From Casuarius casuarius (taxonomy: Eukaryota; Chordata; Aves; Casuariiformes; Casuariidae): 64,000 nt of DNA. Under the pieces are notes generated by a model, which worked only from the letters and a program-made list of their open reading frames with translations, was not told where the DNA came from and did not search any database. This document shows, piece after piece, positions 34,718 to 48,059 of this stretch. Made by a program: the position numbers and the translations under genes. Location of the stretch: contig PTFA01000191.1 in NCBI GenBank assembly GCA_003342895.1, forward strand, positions 248,001-312,000. Reading direction: 5' to 3'. The first letter of the stretch is position 1. Each line of letters starts with the position of its first letter.

Positions 34718-37700
34718 TTAAAAGTGCAAGAAATTTGCAAGCACTTCAGCTGAATCCTGCTCTTCAAATAGTCCTTTACCTAAAAGCACCCTCTCTCCAG
34801 TCTTTTTTGTCAATGCAGTAGGTCTCCTTGTTTTGATATATGTCCAGACCATCAGCAGAGATGTGCCATTCACTCTGGTCCCTGCTGTTACTTAGTATTT
34901 TTCTATTTGTCGTGTTAACGATGCAGCGTTTCTTCCCATGCTTAGATTCTTGTTCAGGTTCTTTGGTGGCGGCTGAGTCATGTGCATATACAGCGATCAA
35001 TGCTTGTTATTGAGACAATCAATGCAGTGGTCCTTTTTCCTCTTTCTGTTGTCTAGGAGTCAGATTTGGGTATCGTCGTTATCGAGGAACGTATTAAATA
35101 TATTGAAAGCTCTGGGTAAGACAGAGCTCAAGGTTTGGTCCTCTGGGGCAGTAGAGTTTTCTGTGCTAAGAATGGAGTCATTGGAGCTTAGGAAGAAAGC
35201 TTTTTTACTGCCAAGCGTGTTTCTGAACTATCTCCTTTTAAGCTTTAAATAGCAACATATATTGTCCTACTGGACACTGTTAATGGCTGGACTTTGACCT
35301 CTGTACAGTCGCAGACCTTTTTTCCAAGTGCAATAAAATGTTATTTCATATAGTGACAGCCAGTAATAGTAGGAAGTCACTGCCCACACTGGTGGGTGAC
35401 TGGCAAGGGTGAGCGGGAGTTATCGTGGGGCCTGGAGGATGCCTGGGACTGCGAGAAGCAAGGATGCACCATCCTGAGAGAAGGCAGAGATGCACAGCAG
35501 CTTCTCATGACTGTGATATTTGTTGAAAAGAAAGATTTGGGTTCCTGATCAAGGAACCTCTCTCATTCCTGCACCTCATTCAGAAGTGGGTAGCAGGTAT
35601 TCATTGGGATGGTGTGGATACCCCTTGGCAGAGGGGCCCTCCTAAAGTGGCAGAACTAGCTGGCTTCTCTCCCAAAGACTGTTTTCTTTTCCCTATTTGA
35701 TACTGACAACTAGAAAGGCAAATAAATACCACAGGTATTTATCTGTATCTAGCCATATTTGCAGCTAAGAGGATTTTCCTGGGTGTGAAGAGCTGCAACT
35801 TTTAGTCGTATTAATACTCAGCTGCTCTTTGGTGATATTTTGCTTCACTGAGACCTGCCTTAGAAGAATTGCTGATTCCTCCAGCAGGATATGTATCAGA
35901 AATACCTGTAAATCTCTGGTCTCAGGTAACTGGCAATGCCTGCTTTCTGACCAGGCCATAAAAACCATCTTCAGTTTGGCTGATTTTTAGGTGTTGCTGA
36001 GACAGACATCTGGTTTAAGGTTGTGTCATACTGGAGGACAGAGTTCTTGCCCATAATAAATCTTTCTTTTTTAGGAGTTTACTTCAGCATTAAACAGGTC
36101 AGCTAGGCTTAGAAATTAGTTTAGCAAGTAGGCAGAATATTAGTTAAAGGAGGGGGTAGGGGAAATGCAGTTTTCTGTGGTTCCAGCTACATGACTGGGA
36201 GGCACACAAATCAAAGGCGTTTCTGACTGTGTTATATGGGGCACCGTGGCTGTGTTTGTTTCAACAGCCTTGTTATATTTTTGTTGTTATTATTTGTGTC
36301 CTCGTGACAGGGTTGCTGCTTTGAAGACGGTATCCCAAATTTTGCAGTGCTTGTTTTTTCTCTGAAAGTCTTAACACAAGAAATCTAGCCATGCCATGTG
36401 AGAGCTTCCATGTTCATTGAAAAATGTAGTCTTACTCTCTCTTGGTGGGAAGAAAAGCTTTTTCCCAGTTTTTATCCCCAATTCTTTTCAATAATTTTTT
36501 TTAACACTACTTTTCATAGGTAGTTTTGCGTTCGTCTTGGATTATAGCAGCATGCATCCAATTCTCAGTCTCTTTGCTAAGGCTTCCATATTGTGTTTGT
36601 CATGAAGTATATCACTGTGCAGTAATACAGTTGCTGGCAGCAGGATATTCAGAAATGCCAATTTGAATCAAAGCCTTTCATTGCAAATGCAATTTTTAGT
36701 TTATTTGGGGTGACAAGAGTTTCTCACCATGTGAACTTTCCAAATGCAGCCCTGAGCAAAATGGGTGTAGCTGTTGTTGAAAACAGCCAAAAAATGCAAA
36801 TGTTAAATTTCGCCACATAAGCAAACAGACGTTTCCACAGAGCCTCACTGACGGGTCTTGTTGGAGTTCATTCTCTCTGCAGCTTCCTTACTGCTCTTCC
36901 ACAAAAGAGGACATTCACTTCCTCATGCAACATTGCACTTCTGGTCGTGCCGCAGTTTCCCATTTCTGCTCCGATTGCAAGCTGTCCCTGCAACATTATT
37001 TCTCATAGGAAATCTCAAGATTGATTCCTTGCTCACATGGTATGCAAGGCCATCCTTGCATTGTTGAACCAGTTCCTCGGGCTGAGATTCCTGCTTGATC
37101 CATGCACACAAGGAGGAAGGAGTAAGAGGGTAATTTTTGCTCCCGCAGCTGACCTGTACAACATGCTTATCTCATGGCTGGCTGGCGAGGGGAAGCAGCT
37201 TTTAGTGAGACAGCATGGCAGGCAGAGGGTGGCCAAACTCCTTCCCAAGTTTCTTTGTAAGAGATGGGATTGCAGTATTGCTATGATGCCATTTATTGTG
37301 CTTATCCCCGCAAAGGGCTGGCCCCAGCCCATTAGTGGTTGTGAGGGCCCAACCTGATCCTGGGGCTGCAGCAGGTCTCCAGGGTTGTCTCTTATGGGGA
37401 GCCTGGGAGCTCATGGTTTTGTACGTGATATCTTGTGCATATTGAAGAACTTCAGATTCTGGCCTGAGCAGCNGGTTGTCCTGGCCATGTGCCTTCGCGT
37501 ACATCATGCTTTGTTCAGGACCCAAGTTGTGAGGGGACTGTGGAACATGTAACCTTGAACATCAGCTTTTTCAGCCTGAAATCCTAACTGTAATGCGTGC
37601 TGGTTTGTGCATACAAGGCTTCCACCCAGCTAAATCCTATCCACAAGCTCTCTCTGGCCATCGTGTTCAAGCTCATCATTCTTAGGACTTTCAGTCTTTT

Positions 37701-38576
37701 AGGCTGGACCTTGAGAAGTGCTCAGTGCCCGCAGCACTGTGTAAGCCTGTGGAGTAAGTGCTATGTGGACCCTTGGGAGGTCGGTGCCTGCTTGCTGGCG
37801 GCTGGCGATGCGGAAGTCTGAGTTTGATGGCCAGAGGGATGGCCTTCAAGCTCAGGGTCCTCGTGGCTCACCGCAGCAGAGCAACCAGTCCTGGTGACAC
37901 CAGGCAGGAGCTATCCTGCAGCGGGGCAACAGCCCTGAATCCTGCCAAGGATCAGCCTGACTAAAATAAGTGCCCAAATATATAACAACCAGTACTTTAA
38001 ATGATAGGTGTGTTCATGCACTCGCCTTGAGCATCTCATTTACAAACCACTGCAAGGAAGAGCATGCAGCGCTCTGGTAGTTAATGCAAATAAATTCTGT
38101 GGAAAAAGTCTTGGATTTGCTAAGGGCCATTTATTCTGTCCTTCAGACTCAGGCCAGAATGAGTTTAATGTTGATTTTAACACCGTGCTTCTGGCTGTCA
38201 GATGCTTCTTTGGAGGGTGCCTGTCCAACTGGTGTCACAGGGAGTGCAGATCATGTGGCCCAGTCTGTCTAGGACTCTGCAAAACTCTTCTGACTGCTGC
38301 TTAAGCTGTCAGGAAGTGAAATGTATTTTTAAGGAATAGCTAAGTATCTATTTAAGGAATATTTAAGGGACTCCATTTTAGAGTCATATTAAAAATTTCA
38401 ATTTAAAAAGCTATAAAATTTAAAAGATGTCTATTCAGTATGAGAAAGAGACATTTCCAGTTTATTTTTCCACACAAGGTAGGTGCCATGTATCATAAAT
38501 TTTCTCCTTAGCCTGTAGTATAGTGATTTCTTATTACTGTGTTGTAATGCACTGTGATGGCTTCTCAGCTGATTTA

Positions 38577-38600
38577 TTCATCTACTTTATTGTAGATGAA
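38577..38600. repeat. Perfect 9-bp inverted repeat (hairpin)
   Basis: The arms ttcatctac and gtagatgaa flank a 6-base loop (tttatt). It is not followed by a U-run, and no RNA role is implied. Confidence 0.75.
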
Positions 38601-39682
38601 CAGGTATGTGGGATAAAATTATGTGCTATATTTCTTCCTGATTTAGTCATGTCAAGCTTTCCATATCAGAACAAAATTCTCCCATCCTGGTTTTAAATGT
38701 TGATGCAAATGGTGCTGCTGATGAGTGAGAGCCCTATGTTGAGACCATTGGTGCTTTAGAGTCTTGCTTCAGCAGGGCTGGGCATGCAAGTTCTCCTGCA
38801 CATCAGCCAGCTTGGGACCTGATCATGCAGCATTGCAAAGAGGGGGCTGGAGTTTTGATCCTGGGCTAAACTTTAAGCACTGTGTTAAAACCTAAAAGCT
38901 GTATTTTATGCAGCCAGTGGTGGACTGGCTGAGTGCAGAGGTGACTTAGCGCCCGTCTGACTCTGGAGAGGGCTGCCCGGGACCCCACAGGGCTGAGAGG
39001 GGAGGATCTGTGGGATGCAAGGGCACTGTGGTTCTGTGCTGAGCCTCCTCTCTTGGGGAGAACATCTGGAAGCAGTGAATTAGAAACATCCTTTTTGGGT
39101 TCCAGCCAGGGAAAGATTTCTACCAGCTCTGCGGGTGGTTCTCTCATAGTACTTTAACCTGTGCTTTCTCGACGAGAAGCCCTCGTACACAAAAGCTCAG
39201 GAAAAACATGCATCTTTTAGAGGCCTCGTATGAAAAAGAACAACTCACGTTTTTATATAAAAATAGTTTGAGATAGAAGGATGACCAGTACATTTCCTGG
39301 CTCAGCTTCCCAGTTATTGGTAGTGGCTTTGGTTCGTGACGAGTCCTTGTGCTGGCTGTGTTGGCCACTGAGTCCCGAAGCATACGGTACCCAACAGGGC
39401 CTTTGTTGTCTGTGCCTCCTTGGACTGCTGGGAGCCCAAGACTGGAAAAGCCATGGGGGCAGCTTTAATGAGGGCAGCAGAGGATGCGAATGTGCAGCCA
39501 GCAAGGACAAGTAGCCCCAGGGGGAAGCCACTGAGGAGGAAGAACACGGAGTGTAAAGTCAGGCTCATCTTTCCAAGGCTGTGAGCAGAGGGAAGGAAAG
39601 CGGCAGGACACAGGAAGGAAAAACATATTTTTTTTTTCTGCCAGGATTGCGGAATGGGAAGGCCTGAGATGCCAGCAGTCTT

Positions 39683-39701
39683 GGGGGGGGCGGGGGGGGG
39701 G
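39683..39701 (+). repeat. G-run (G8-C-G10)
   Basis: Eighteen of nineteen bases are G. This is enough for an intramolecular quadruplex on the + strand, and it is prone to assembly length error. Confidence 0.85.
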
Positions 39702-41280
39702 AAGGTGCCAAAAAGACCTGAGCGTACTTCCCTGAGCTTGGCTGAGCACTCAGCTCACGTGGACTCCCCTAACCTGAGCAGACCTTGCTGGAGGTGATGA
39801 TCTGTCTGCGCAAAGGCAGTATATGCAGCACAGGGAATTAGTATGCTAGAGCCCTTCTCAGCAACTCTGCATTCAGCCCTATTACCCTATAATTTTTTTT
39901 CTCTGACTGATATGAAATGATAAGTGGGGAAAGGAAATCAGTTGCGTTTTAAATGTCTCCTGTGTCCAGGTTTTGTGCATTCAGCTGTAAAGGAAAGCAA
40001 TGTCTAACTTTCAGCTGAGGAGGGATCTGACAGAATTAGAAATGACTCAGACAGAGCTTGCAGCAGGAGGAATTAGAAGATGCTAATGCATGCATTAATT
40101 TCAGCCAGGCCTGATTTGTGCCCTGGCACCTCAGTCTGCTTACTGGAGGAAAGCACTGCCTCACTGCCCACGATTCACCGTCTCTTTCTACTGTTTGCAT
40201 CCGCTCTGCTCCCCAGTGAGCTGAATGGCTGATTGGACATCAAATGTTAACTCGCTGGCTTTTTAAGCCTCTGGAAATCTTCACTGAAGCGCTGCAGGAT
40301 ACTCTGCCAAGCAGTGTAACATCATCTTCTCATTACCTCTTAAATGTCCCTGCATCTTGCCTGTGTGACACGGAGCTTTCTTGCTACACTGTTGTGTTTT
40401 AGGAAATCTGGGGTTAAAGCCCAGTCCCAGAGATGTCAATAGCAGCACTATCTGTAATATTGTAGGTAATTTTTTCCTTCCTTTACCAACAAAATCTGTC
40501 TAAGTCAGGATCTATTTGATTGCTGTCTCCCTCTCATTTTTCACAGATAGCGTGGTGTGCTGTGCTTGATGTATTTTGTCTTCTGCTTTCTTTGGCAGGG
40601 GTTAAGGGTCAAGGAAGAACCTTAGGTGTGAAGTGCATGATCACAAAACATACTGCTGTGCGGAGCTAGCTGTGAGTAGGAAGGATGGCACAACATCGGC
40701 TAATGCAGCAGTGCTGCTTGCCATACTTGTTTGATCCGAAGGAGAATTGAGTTATGATGATCAGCATGTTTTCTGTATCACCAGACAGTGTACAAGTGTG
40801 CACGTATGTGTTGTATGCTATGGTTTCTGTGAGGGTATGTGGAATATGAGAGCCTCTGCTTTTTTAAGGGTGTTAGATCAAGGACCTTTTCAGTTAAAAG
40901 GAAGTCATAAGCAACAGGGAAAGCAATAAGCAAAACACACAGAGGCACAAACCTGATAGACATGGGATAACAGAGATGATGACAAAGACCAAAAGTCTCC
41001 AGTCAGAAATTAGGAAACCATAGGTGTAGCTTTGGAGAGAGCCAATCTGGACCTTAATAACTGATAAGAAGGGGAAAACAAGACAAACATGAGGATTTGG
41101 GGCAGTCAAGGGGGGTGGTGGGGCTACACCCTACGTGCCTGGGTGCCTGCTGTTGGGGACGGCTGGAGTGTTTTTCGATTTGGCTGTACCTAGGTGTTAT
41201 GCGAGTTCTGGCAGTGTTAAATGTGGGTGGTGGCATAGGCAGCGCCTTGCCTGGGGCCGTGTGCGTAGCTGGCCATGGCA

Positions 41281-41330
41281 CTGTCATGTGTGTATGTGTG
41301 CGTGCATGTGTGTGTGTTTGTCTCCAGTGT
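41281..41330. repeat. TG-rich microsatellite
   Basis: An interrupted (TG)n tract with CATG and CGTG variants, about 40-50 bases. Confidence 0.85.
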
Positions 41331-41643
41331 ACATGCTCCGCTGGCTACTGGTTGAACCTGCACACAAGAAGCAGCAGCAGCCATGTCTATCGGCCTGGTG
41401 CAGAGAGACCCTCAGTCTCTGGGCACACCAGGCTGGGCTCCAGCAGCTGGCCAGGAGGGATCCCTGGCTCCTGGACCTTATTGCAGCCCTTAAGATTTTC
41501 CTTTGCCTTGCATAGGCAACTCCATATAGCTTCCCAGATACACCAGGATGCAGATCATGGCAGTGAAGGGTCAGATGCATGGGAAGTGTATCCATGTAAT
41601 GTACCTGTGGGCATGCATGCTGTAGGGGCTCAGAAAGTCTCTG

Positions 41644-41700
41644 CTGAAGTCATTTCTAGTCTCACCATTGACTTCAAGGACAGCAGAGCTGGGTCAAACC
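41644..41700. repeat. Degraded palindromic interspersed repeat (possible)
   Basis: 'ctgaagtcatttctagtctc' is followed by 'accattgacttcaagg' and 'gagctgggtcaaac'. The gaagtcatt..cattgacttcaa pairing gives the central symmetry typical of the sauropsid palindromic repeats noted elsewhere in the window. Confidence 0.42.
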
Positions 41701-41744
41701 TAAGGCCAGTCCAGCTCATCTATCTGTGGCCATCCAAGCACTAG

Positions 41745-44700
41745 ACAGCCTGTCTAAACTAGTCCTTTTGACACCCTCATTAGGCTGTGCTTCCTATCTT
41801 AAATGTGTGATGGGACGTCTGTTTTCGCCTGCCTGCCAAAGAAGCCGCCTAGCTGGCAAGTCTGGACCGTCGGACTGGCTTTTAGGTGGCTGAAGTTCAG
41901 TGAGATGAATTTGCTATAAGCTCCTGGGAAAGTCTCTTGCCTTTCAATACTACTTTTTCTCCTAAGCCATCTTGGCATTTTGGAAGATCCTGCCCGAAAG
42001 TGGGGTTGTTAGTATGCACAGGAGTGCTTTGCCTGGCCGTAAGCAATTCTGTTTTCCAAGACTGAATGTTTCAGCCACAGTGTTCTTCGCTGTTTTGTGC
42101 CTATTTCCTAGAGATCTCAGTGACAGCCCACTGCTCAGCAGCCTTGTGCCATGAAGCTTGGCAGTGTTTAGTGTTACGCCCTCTGTCTTTTACAGACACC
42201 CAGAGTTTCTGCTGCTGGAAGGATTACCAGTTACTGCACAGACTAGTCTCCCTAAGTCCTCCTCACATCAATCGCAGCTTGCCAGGAAGGCTCCCCTCTG
42301 GATTGCACGTTACGTATTGATTGCAGGGGAGATGGTCACTGGCGCCAAGAGTGAGGCACACAGTAGGAGACAGGCTCCTAAACCCATTTGGCTCCCTTCC
42401 TCAGTTTTAGTTGGGAACACGGTAGAAGAAAGCACATGCGGTGCATGTGCTTCTGAGTTTCTAGAGCGCTGCCTTGAAAGATGCTTTCAGGTGCTGCTTC
42501 GAGGTGCACAGTGTTTCTTACCTCATGCACCTGTAAAATGAAATGTTCCTGCAGAAGAGAATGAGAAGGCCTTTGTAAGGCTGCTGGCAGATTATTCACT
42601 GCAGAAAACTGTAACTGAGTTATGCAAAGGTTACACCACCAAGGGGTACGTGGTATTTTGCTGTGTGATTGCCACTGAAATCCATTACCCTTCTAGCTAA
42701 ACCTCCCTGAAGCATTTTGGAAGTGCTTAACATTTGTTCCCTAAGTGTGATGCAGCGACAGATAGGTCAGATCAGAAAATTACCCTCTGCAATCACCTCT
42801 TCAGTGCTTATATCGTTTTGGGGGCTGAAGAAAGCCACTTTTTCACATACTGAATCATCAGAAACTACTCAAAGCCTGGCTTGTTTGTCACAGCTGTTTA
42901 GGGTGTACTTAGCTTTAAATACCAGCTCACATCCTGTCGAAATCAGTAGGACAAGATCTGAGACCTATAGTTAAGCATTTGTTGAGCAGACGTGTATTTG
43001 GGCTTGGAAGGTTCTCCAGGTCTGAGGGACAGCTGGACCTGTTGATGTCCTCCTTCACTGACCATTTCAGCCATCTCTCCTCTCTGCGTGTTTGCAAGCC
43101 AGCATGTTGTGAGGCCTTTGGCTCAGCATCCTCAGTGATACATTGCCAGTGTCTCACTTTGTCTTTAGCCTGATAAAAGAGAGGAGGATATCTATCATCC
43201 TTCTTGGCTTTGCTTTATAATGTGTTTCATCTCCTTATACCCATTAAAACTAAAAGCCACATGTTATGCAAGTGGATTTTCTGTGTTAATGCTTTCAGGA
43301 GCCTTAGTCCATTTCTTATTACAGCATAAGAGTATCTTGTAAAGAAATGGAGTTGCATTTGTGGGATTCAATGAATTTGCAATATGCAATGCTTGAAGTT
43401 TAAACAGTTGCATCTTTATCAGGGATCTGGAAGGTCCCAAATGTAGTTTAGGAAGAGTGTTGTTTTAAATTTCTGGAGTGGATCCTAGGAATCAGAGCTG
43501 GCCTCCATAGATGCCTGTACAGCAGGCAACAAGGTAACATCCTGNTTTGAATGAAGTACTCTCTTAATTGTGTTTGCAAATGCCTCCATGAGTTACAGTT
43601 TAAGATTAAATGAATGGATTTCTTGTAAATCAGGAAGCAGACAGCAACCAAGGAGTTTTCAGTTTGTGTCTAGCAAATATCTGGGCACAGCACCTGAAAC
43701 GTCATTGAGATCCCTGCACCGGGTCCTCTCCCAAACTCAACAGGATGCAGGTGTAATAGGTGGATCTGTCATCTCCTGAGAACATCCGCAGCCTTTAGAT
43801 CCCTCTTTGAATGCAGGATGTAAGCTCTCAGCCCTGGATGCTGCTCTGCAAGGCATACTTCTTACAGAGTCTGAAGCACTTGTTTAATGAAAAGCAGTGC
43901 GTAACAGGGGATTCTTGTAGCTTCATTCACCCTTCCCCAGCCCCAGCCCTGCTGAACAGCAGGCAGGCTCTGCACAAAATATATATTTTATGTCCTGTTT
44001 CCTTCAGGGACACAACCCTTCAAACAAAGAACTTTCCTTGAGGATGGGAATGCTGTTTTTTTTCAGTCTACAAGACAGGACAACAGAAGAGGGGTAGAAT
44101 GGTGATGTTTGACGTAAAAGCAGAAGGTGTTAAATAAGGCTATAGTAGGAAAACTTATCTGTGATACTGTTTTATTTCCAGCTCTAGCTGTAATACATTA
44201 AGTAATGCAGGCACCACCCTGGCCTGCAAATGGACCTTTCAGCAACATTGGATTTTGTTGTAGAAAACAGAGCTGGGAAGGCTGTAAAATTAAGAGGCCC
44301 AGCCATAAGGCCCAGGCTGTGTTTCAACATGCATCTAGAACCAGACAGCAGAAGTGATGAGAATTGTCATGTACTCTCTTTGCAACCTGCCGCAGCTCAG
44401 GAATACTTACCAGTGGCCTTTGCAGGTGAGGAGGCCCCGTGTAAAACACATTCTTGAGACCCAAATATGCATTGTCCCTTTTTCATTCCCTGGTTATGTT
44501 AGCCTCAGCAGCTGCTAAGAATGACTAAAGTAGGAGCCTGACAACAATAATGAAGTTTAGCCTCTTGCTTGGCAAAAGAAATTCTAGGTCAGAATGTGTT
44601 AATACATATGCTTTTAGCCTGGTTTCCCAGGGAAATGAATCTTAATTATGTGGTGGTTGTGGGTAAGGGTGGGTACTGGTGTGAATTCCTAATAATTTTT

Positions 44701-47700
44701 CAATCTGTTGGCCAATTTCAGGCTCATTTGAGGGAAAAGGAACAGTCTGAAGGTGAAGGAGGCTCACTGAAGCATTGTGAGAACAAGTATCTGAGTAGAG
44801 GCAGGAGACCATAAGACACCCTTGAGGAAAATATTGGACTCAATCCCTGTGAATTGATGATGAATGCCCCAATTCAGGCAAATGCCTCAATCAAGGCATC
44901 TGCCTTGTAAAAGATAAAGAAAATCTAGCCACAAGACACCATGCTGTTGAAAATTGGAATTCTTTGTTTCTGCTGCTTGCAGAAACCGTTTCCTTCTGTT
45001 TCACCATGCAGTTACATGGAGACTTGTGCTGCCACAAGAGAAAGAAAGGGAGAGGGGAAAGATGAAGTGTCTGGGGGTGAGGAATGGCCAGGACTTTGTT
45101 CATCACAGTGCTGACTCGGGCGAGTTTAAAGTGTATGTGGAGCAAATTGGCACACAAGGACAGTTCACAGGTTGCAACAGCCCTACTGTTGAGGCAGCAT
45201 GACTCCAGGAACTTCCGATACTATGAAACCTATCAAACCTTGGTCGGATCCAGTTGTCTGCTGGTGTGTGAACTGGAAGTAAATGGAGCAGTGGTGGAGA
45301 AGTATGTGTGCAAGTTGCCATTCCTGTGATCTCCTTCAATCTGTGTCAGTACTGCCTAAAAAGATCCCATCCTTCCTGTGACAGCCGGTGTACTGTGGTG
45401 GTGTTACTCATTGCTCTGCTAGAACCTGGAAGTCCCAGCTGTGGCCTGGGAACTCTTCATACTGAATCTGCACCAACAAAATGAGAGGGCCTGTTCCTGG
45501 CAAAAGGTATGGTGAAGTACATTTTATATGATCAGATGACTAGTTAGGAGGAAATCCTTATGCCCATGAAGTTGATGACTGCATTCCTTATGGTGTTACT
45601 GAGCTAAGGATATCATACCAGAGGAATATAGATTTCTAAAATGAGACAACTTTGTGCAGCTTTTTCTTGTTTGTATCAATGAGCCGTATGTTGAAAAAGA
45701 AACACCATTTTGAAGAGATCAGTGTTTCCTTTGTGGCTTTGGATTTGAGATTTTGATATGCTTGTTTAAAACCCTTGTATGTATTGATACGGTAGGCTGA
45801 AGTGCCCTTCCTGCCGGTTGGCTTTTCCTTTCTAAACTGCATGTCTGTTTTTTTATGCCTCTGAAATGAGGCAAAGAAGTTGTTTCCACTCTGTCTGAAG
45901 TGTTCCCACTCCCTCTGGCAGTGTGCTTAGGCAGCAGGTACTTTCTGAACAGTGGTCCAAAAGACATATCTGCTTTCAGAGGGTTTAGAGTTAGCAAAGG
46001 TTTCACACTCACATTGCCATAAAAATCCCTGGAGGACTGTTCAAGGAACCAAAAGTTGCAATGGGAAATGGAGGTAAAGAGAACAAACTGACTTGCTCAC
46101 AGGCCAGGTCAGTGGTATAGCGAGGTCTCATGTGGACCATACAGCCTCTCACTACAACCCAGCTCCAGGCTTAACCGGGAGAAAAGAGGTGAGGGAGTAG
46201 AGGAGCACTCACAACTTCTGCCAAGAGCTGGCCACCCCTTTTTCCTCCTCCTGCCGTGTCTGCACAGCTCCCTTCACTCCATCTCATTCCCTCTCCTTCT
46301 CAGCTGCTGCATTCAGAGCACCTTTTCCTGGTTCAGCCTCCACTATCTCTTGGACAATAAGAGTAGCATGCAAAGAGCAGAAGAGAAGAAGTACTACTTC
46401 TCTCTTTTGGGAAAATGCCGGGGGTGTTTCTTGAGGATCCATGGCTAGTATCAGTAAAGTTCACATTGGACAAAGCACTAGAAGAATACTAGAGTGTCTT
46501 TCTGCATATGCACAGAGAAAGATAAGTCCGAGAAGAAAGGTTTTGGTTTTTTTTTTTTTTAATCTCATCCATTACCATGTGATTGTTTCTAATTTGTTGC
46601 TCCGTAAAGGTAGCCTCTTGCAGGGTAGTGAAGTTGTAAGCGTATCCTCTAAACTTGATTGAAAGCCTATTTGGCTGTTGTAAGGTATAATCCCACTTTA
46701 AAGACTCTCCCATTTAAAAGCATAATCTTATTTTAAGACTCTTGATATTACCACAGCAATGCTTCCATTTAGGGGGAGAGAGGAGGAAAAGAATGTAATT
46801 GGGATAAAAAAGAGCTTAGTATCTTTGTAAAACAGATGGTCCTTTCTCTAGCCACATGTAGAGTAGAGTCCTGCCCATGTGGGGATTTACATGTAATTAC
46901 AGCTGCCCTTATAGTTTTCTCTTTTTTTTCTTTTCTTTTCTTTTCTCTTCTTCAAATAAGGAGGAGGCAAATTCTATGTGCAGTTATCCCTCTTGGGAAT
47001 TCAAGGTCTTTAGGCCTAATCATGTACAGTGCTCCCTGATGACATGCATTCATCTCTGTGAGGATTCCTGGTGCTCTCACTGAAATTTAGCCTGGAAAAA
47101 AGCACTGAAGAAAAAAACTCCTTCCTGCATATGCACAGTAGTACATGGCTGAAAGTTCTTTACAGGGTTGGAGCCTGAAGTCCAGGTCCCTGTAATTATC
47201 ACCAAATTGAACAAAATCCCTTTGGTCAGACTGTGATCTGGGCTGCGCCTAGAACAGGCTGCAAAGCCACTTGTGGGAATTTGCTTCCTTGGCAAATGTG
47301 AAATATTTCCAAGGGGCTGTTTAAACATGATCTGGTTTCAGTGACTCTCCCTAGCTTTCCTGCCAGTCTGTCTCTCCAAGGGGATGATGGAGGGTCCAAG
47401 TTTCCAGGCTTCTGATGTGGAGCTGGATGCCTCTGTACCCCAGGAGTGCGACTCCCAAATACCGTGATGTCTGACTGACATTACCACCTTTCTGAACTCG
47501 GGAACCAGCCAAAGGGCTCTTCCCTTAACAAGTCTTCTTCAGCAGCATCCCTCCATGAAGAGGCAGCCTTGAGGGTGCCAAAAAGAACTTTGGCCTCAAG
47601 CGTGGGATGGCATACATGAAAGAAGACTGCTAGGAAATTTGTGAAGGGAGAGAGCATCTTCGCATGCTACCATGCCAACCTAATGAAGAGGGCTTTGTGT

Positions 47701-48059
47701 TTAATTTGAAGATGGTGCATCACTAGAAAGCCCAAATGAGTTTACTAAAGTCACTTAAATGACTGGAGTGGCCAAAAGGAGGAGGGAAATCACAGCAGCA
47801 TCCAGGCAGGGATGTAGGTTAGATGAATGCAACAACCTGCTGCACGTTTGTGATTTCTATCTAGAGAGGCTGGAAGACAAAGGAGCAAAGAGAAAAACGC
47901 TGAAGTCTCAAGCTGTCAAACCAAGCTGTGACTTCCTCTCCTATAAAGGACTTGGGCTGATAAATTGCAAGGCTGCAATATTGGTACATAAGCCTAGAGC
48001 TTGCTCCAAAGGGAGAGACAAGTGTAAAGGGAAGTGCTGGCTTGAATTCCAGAAGGAAA
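41745..48059. other. Unique non-coding DNA
   Basis: More than 6 kb without a recognised gene. It contains T-rich and pyrimidine tracts (about 46549-46561; 46921-46953, listed separately). A single N lies at 43545. The last 350 bases (about 47700-48059) may be a very degraded upstream part of the old CR1 that follows, but I could not align them convincingly. Confidence 0.5.
46921..46953. repeat. (TTTTC)n polypyrimidine tract
   Basis: An almost pure T/C strand, with TTTTC repeated several times and then tctcttcttc. Confidence 0.85.

Larger units (their letters stand above)
34718..41096. other. Unique non-coding DNA
   Basis: More than 6 kb without a recognised gene. It contains a short perfect hairpin (38577-38600) and a G-run (39683-39701), both listed separately, and an AT-rich patch at about 38310-38420. 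A single N lies at 37473. ORFs up to 107 codons occur on both strands with no identifiable motif. Confidence 0.55.
41097..41744 (+). other. Longest gap-free ATG ORF (215 codons), not supported as a gene
   Basis: The product has no domain that I recognise. Its middle (Cys-Val repeats, about residues 62-75) is just the translation of the TG-rich microsatellite at 41281-41330, and its C-terminal part is translated from an old palindromic repeat (41644-41700). An overlapping 126-codon ORF runs in another frame (41135-41515). I treat it as chance. Confidence 0.12.

Noticed and set aside
41097..41744. 215-codon ORF as a possible gene
   Set aside because: It is built partly from a TG microsatellite and an old repeat, a competing ORF runs in another frame, and no domain is recognised.
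42500..42545. MIR-like string 'tttcttacctcatgcacctg' before 'taaaatg'
   Set aside because: Only about 30 bases agree with the MIR core and the flanks do not continue the match.
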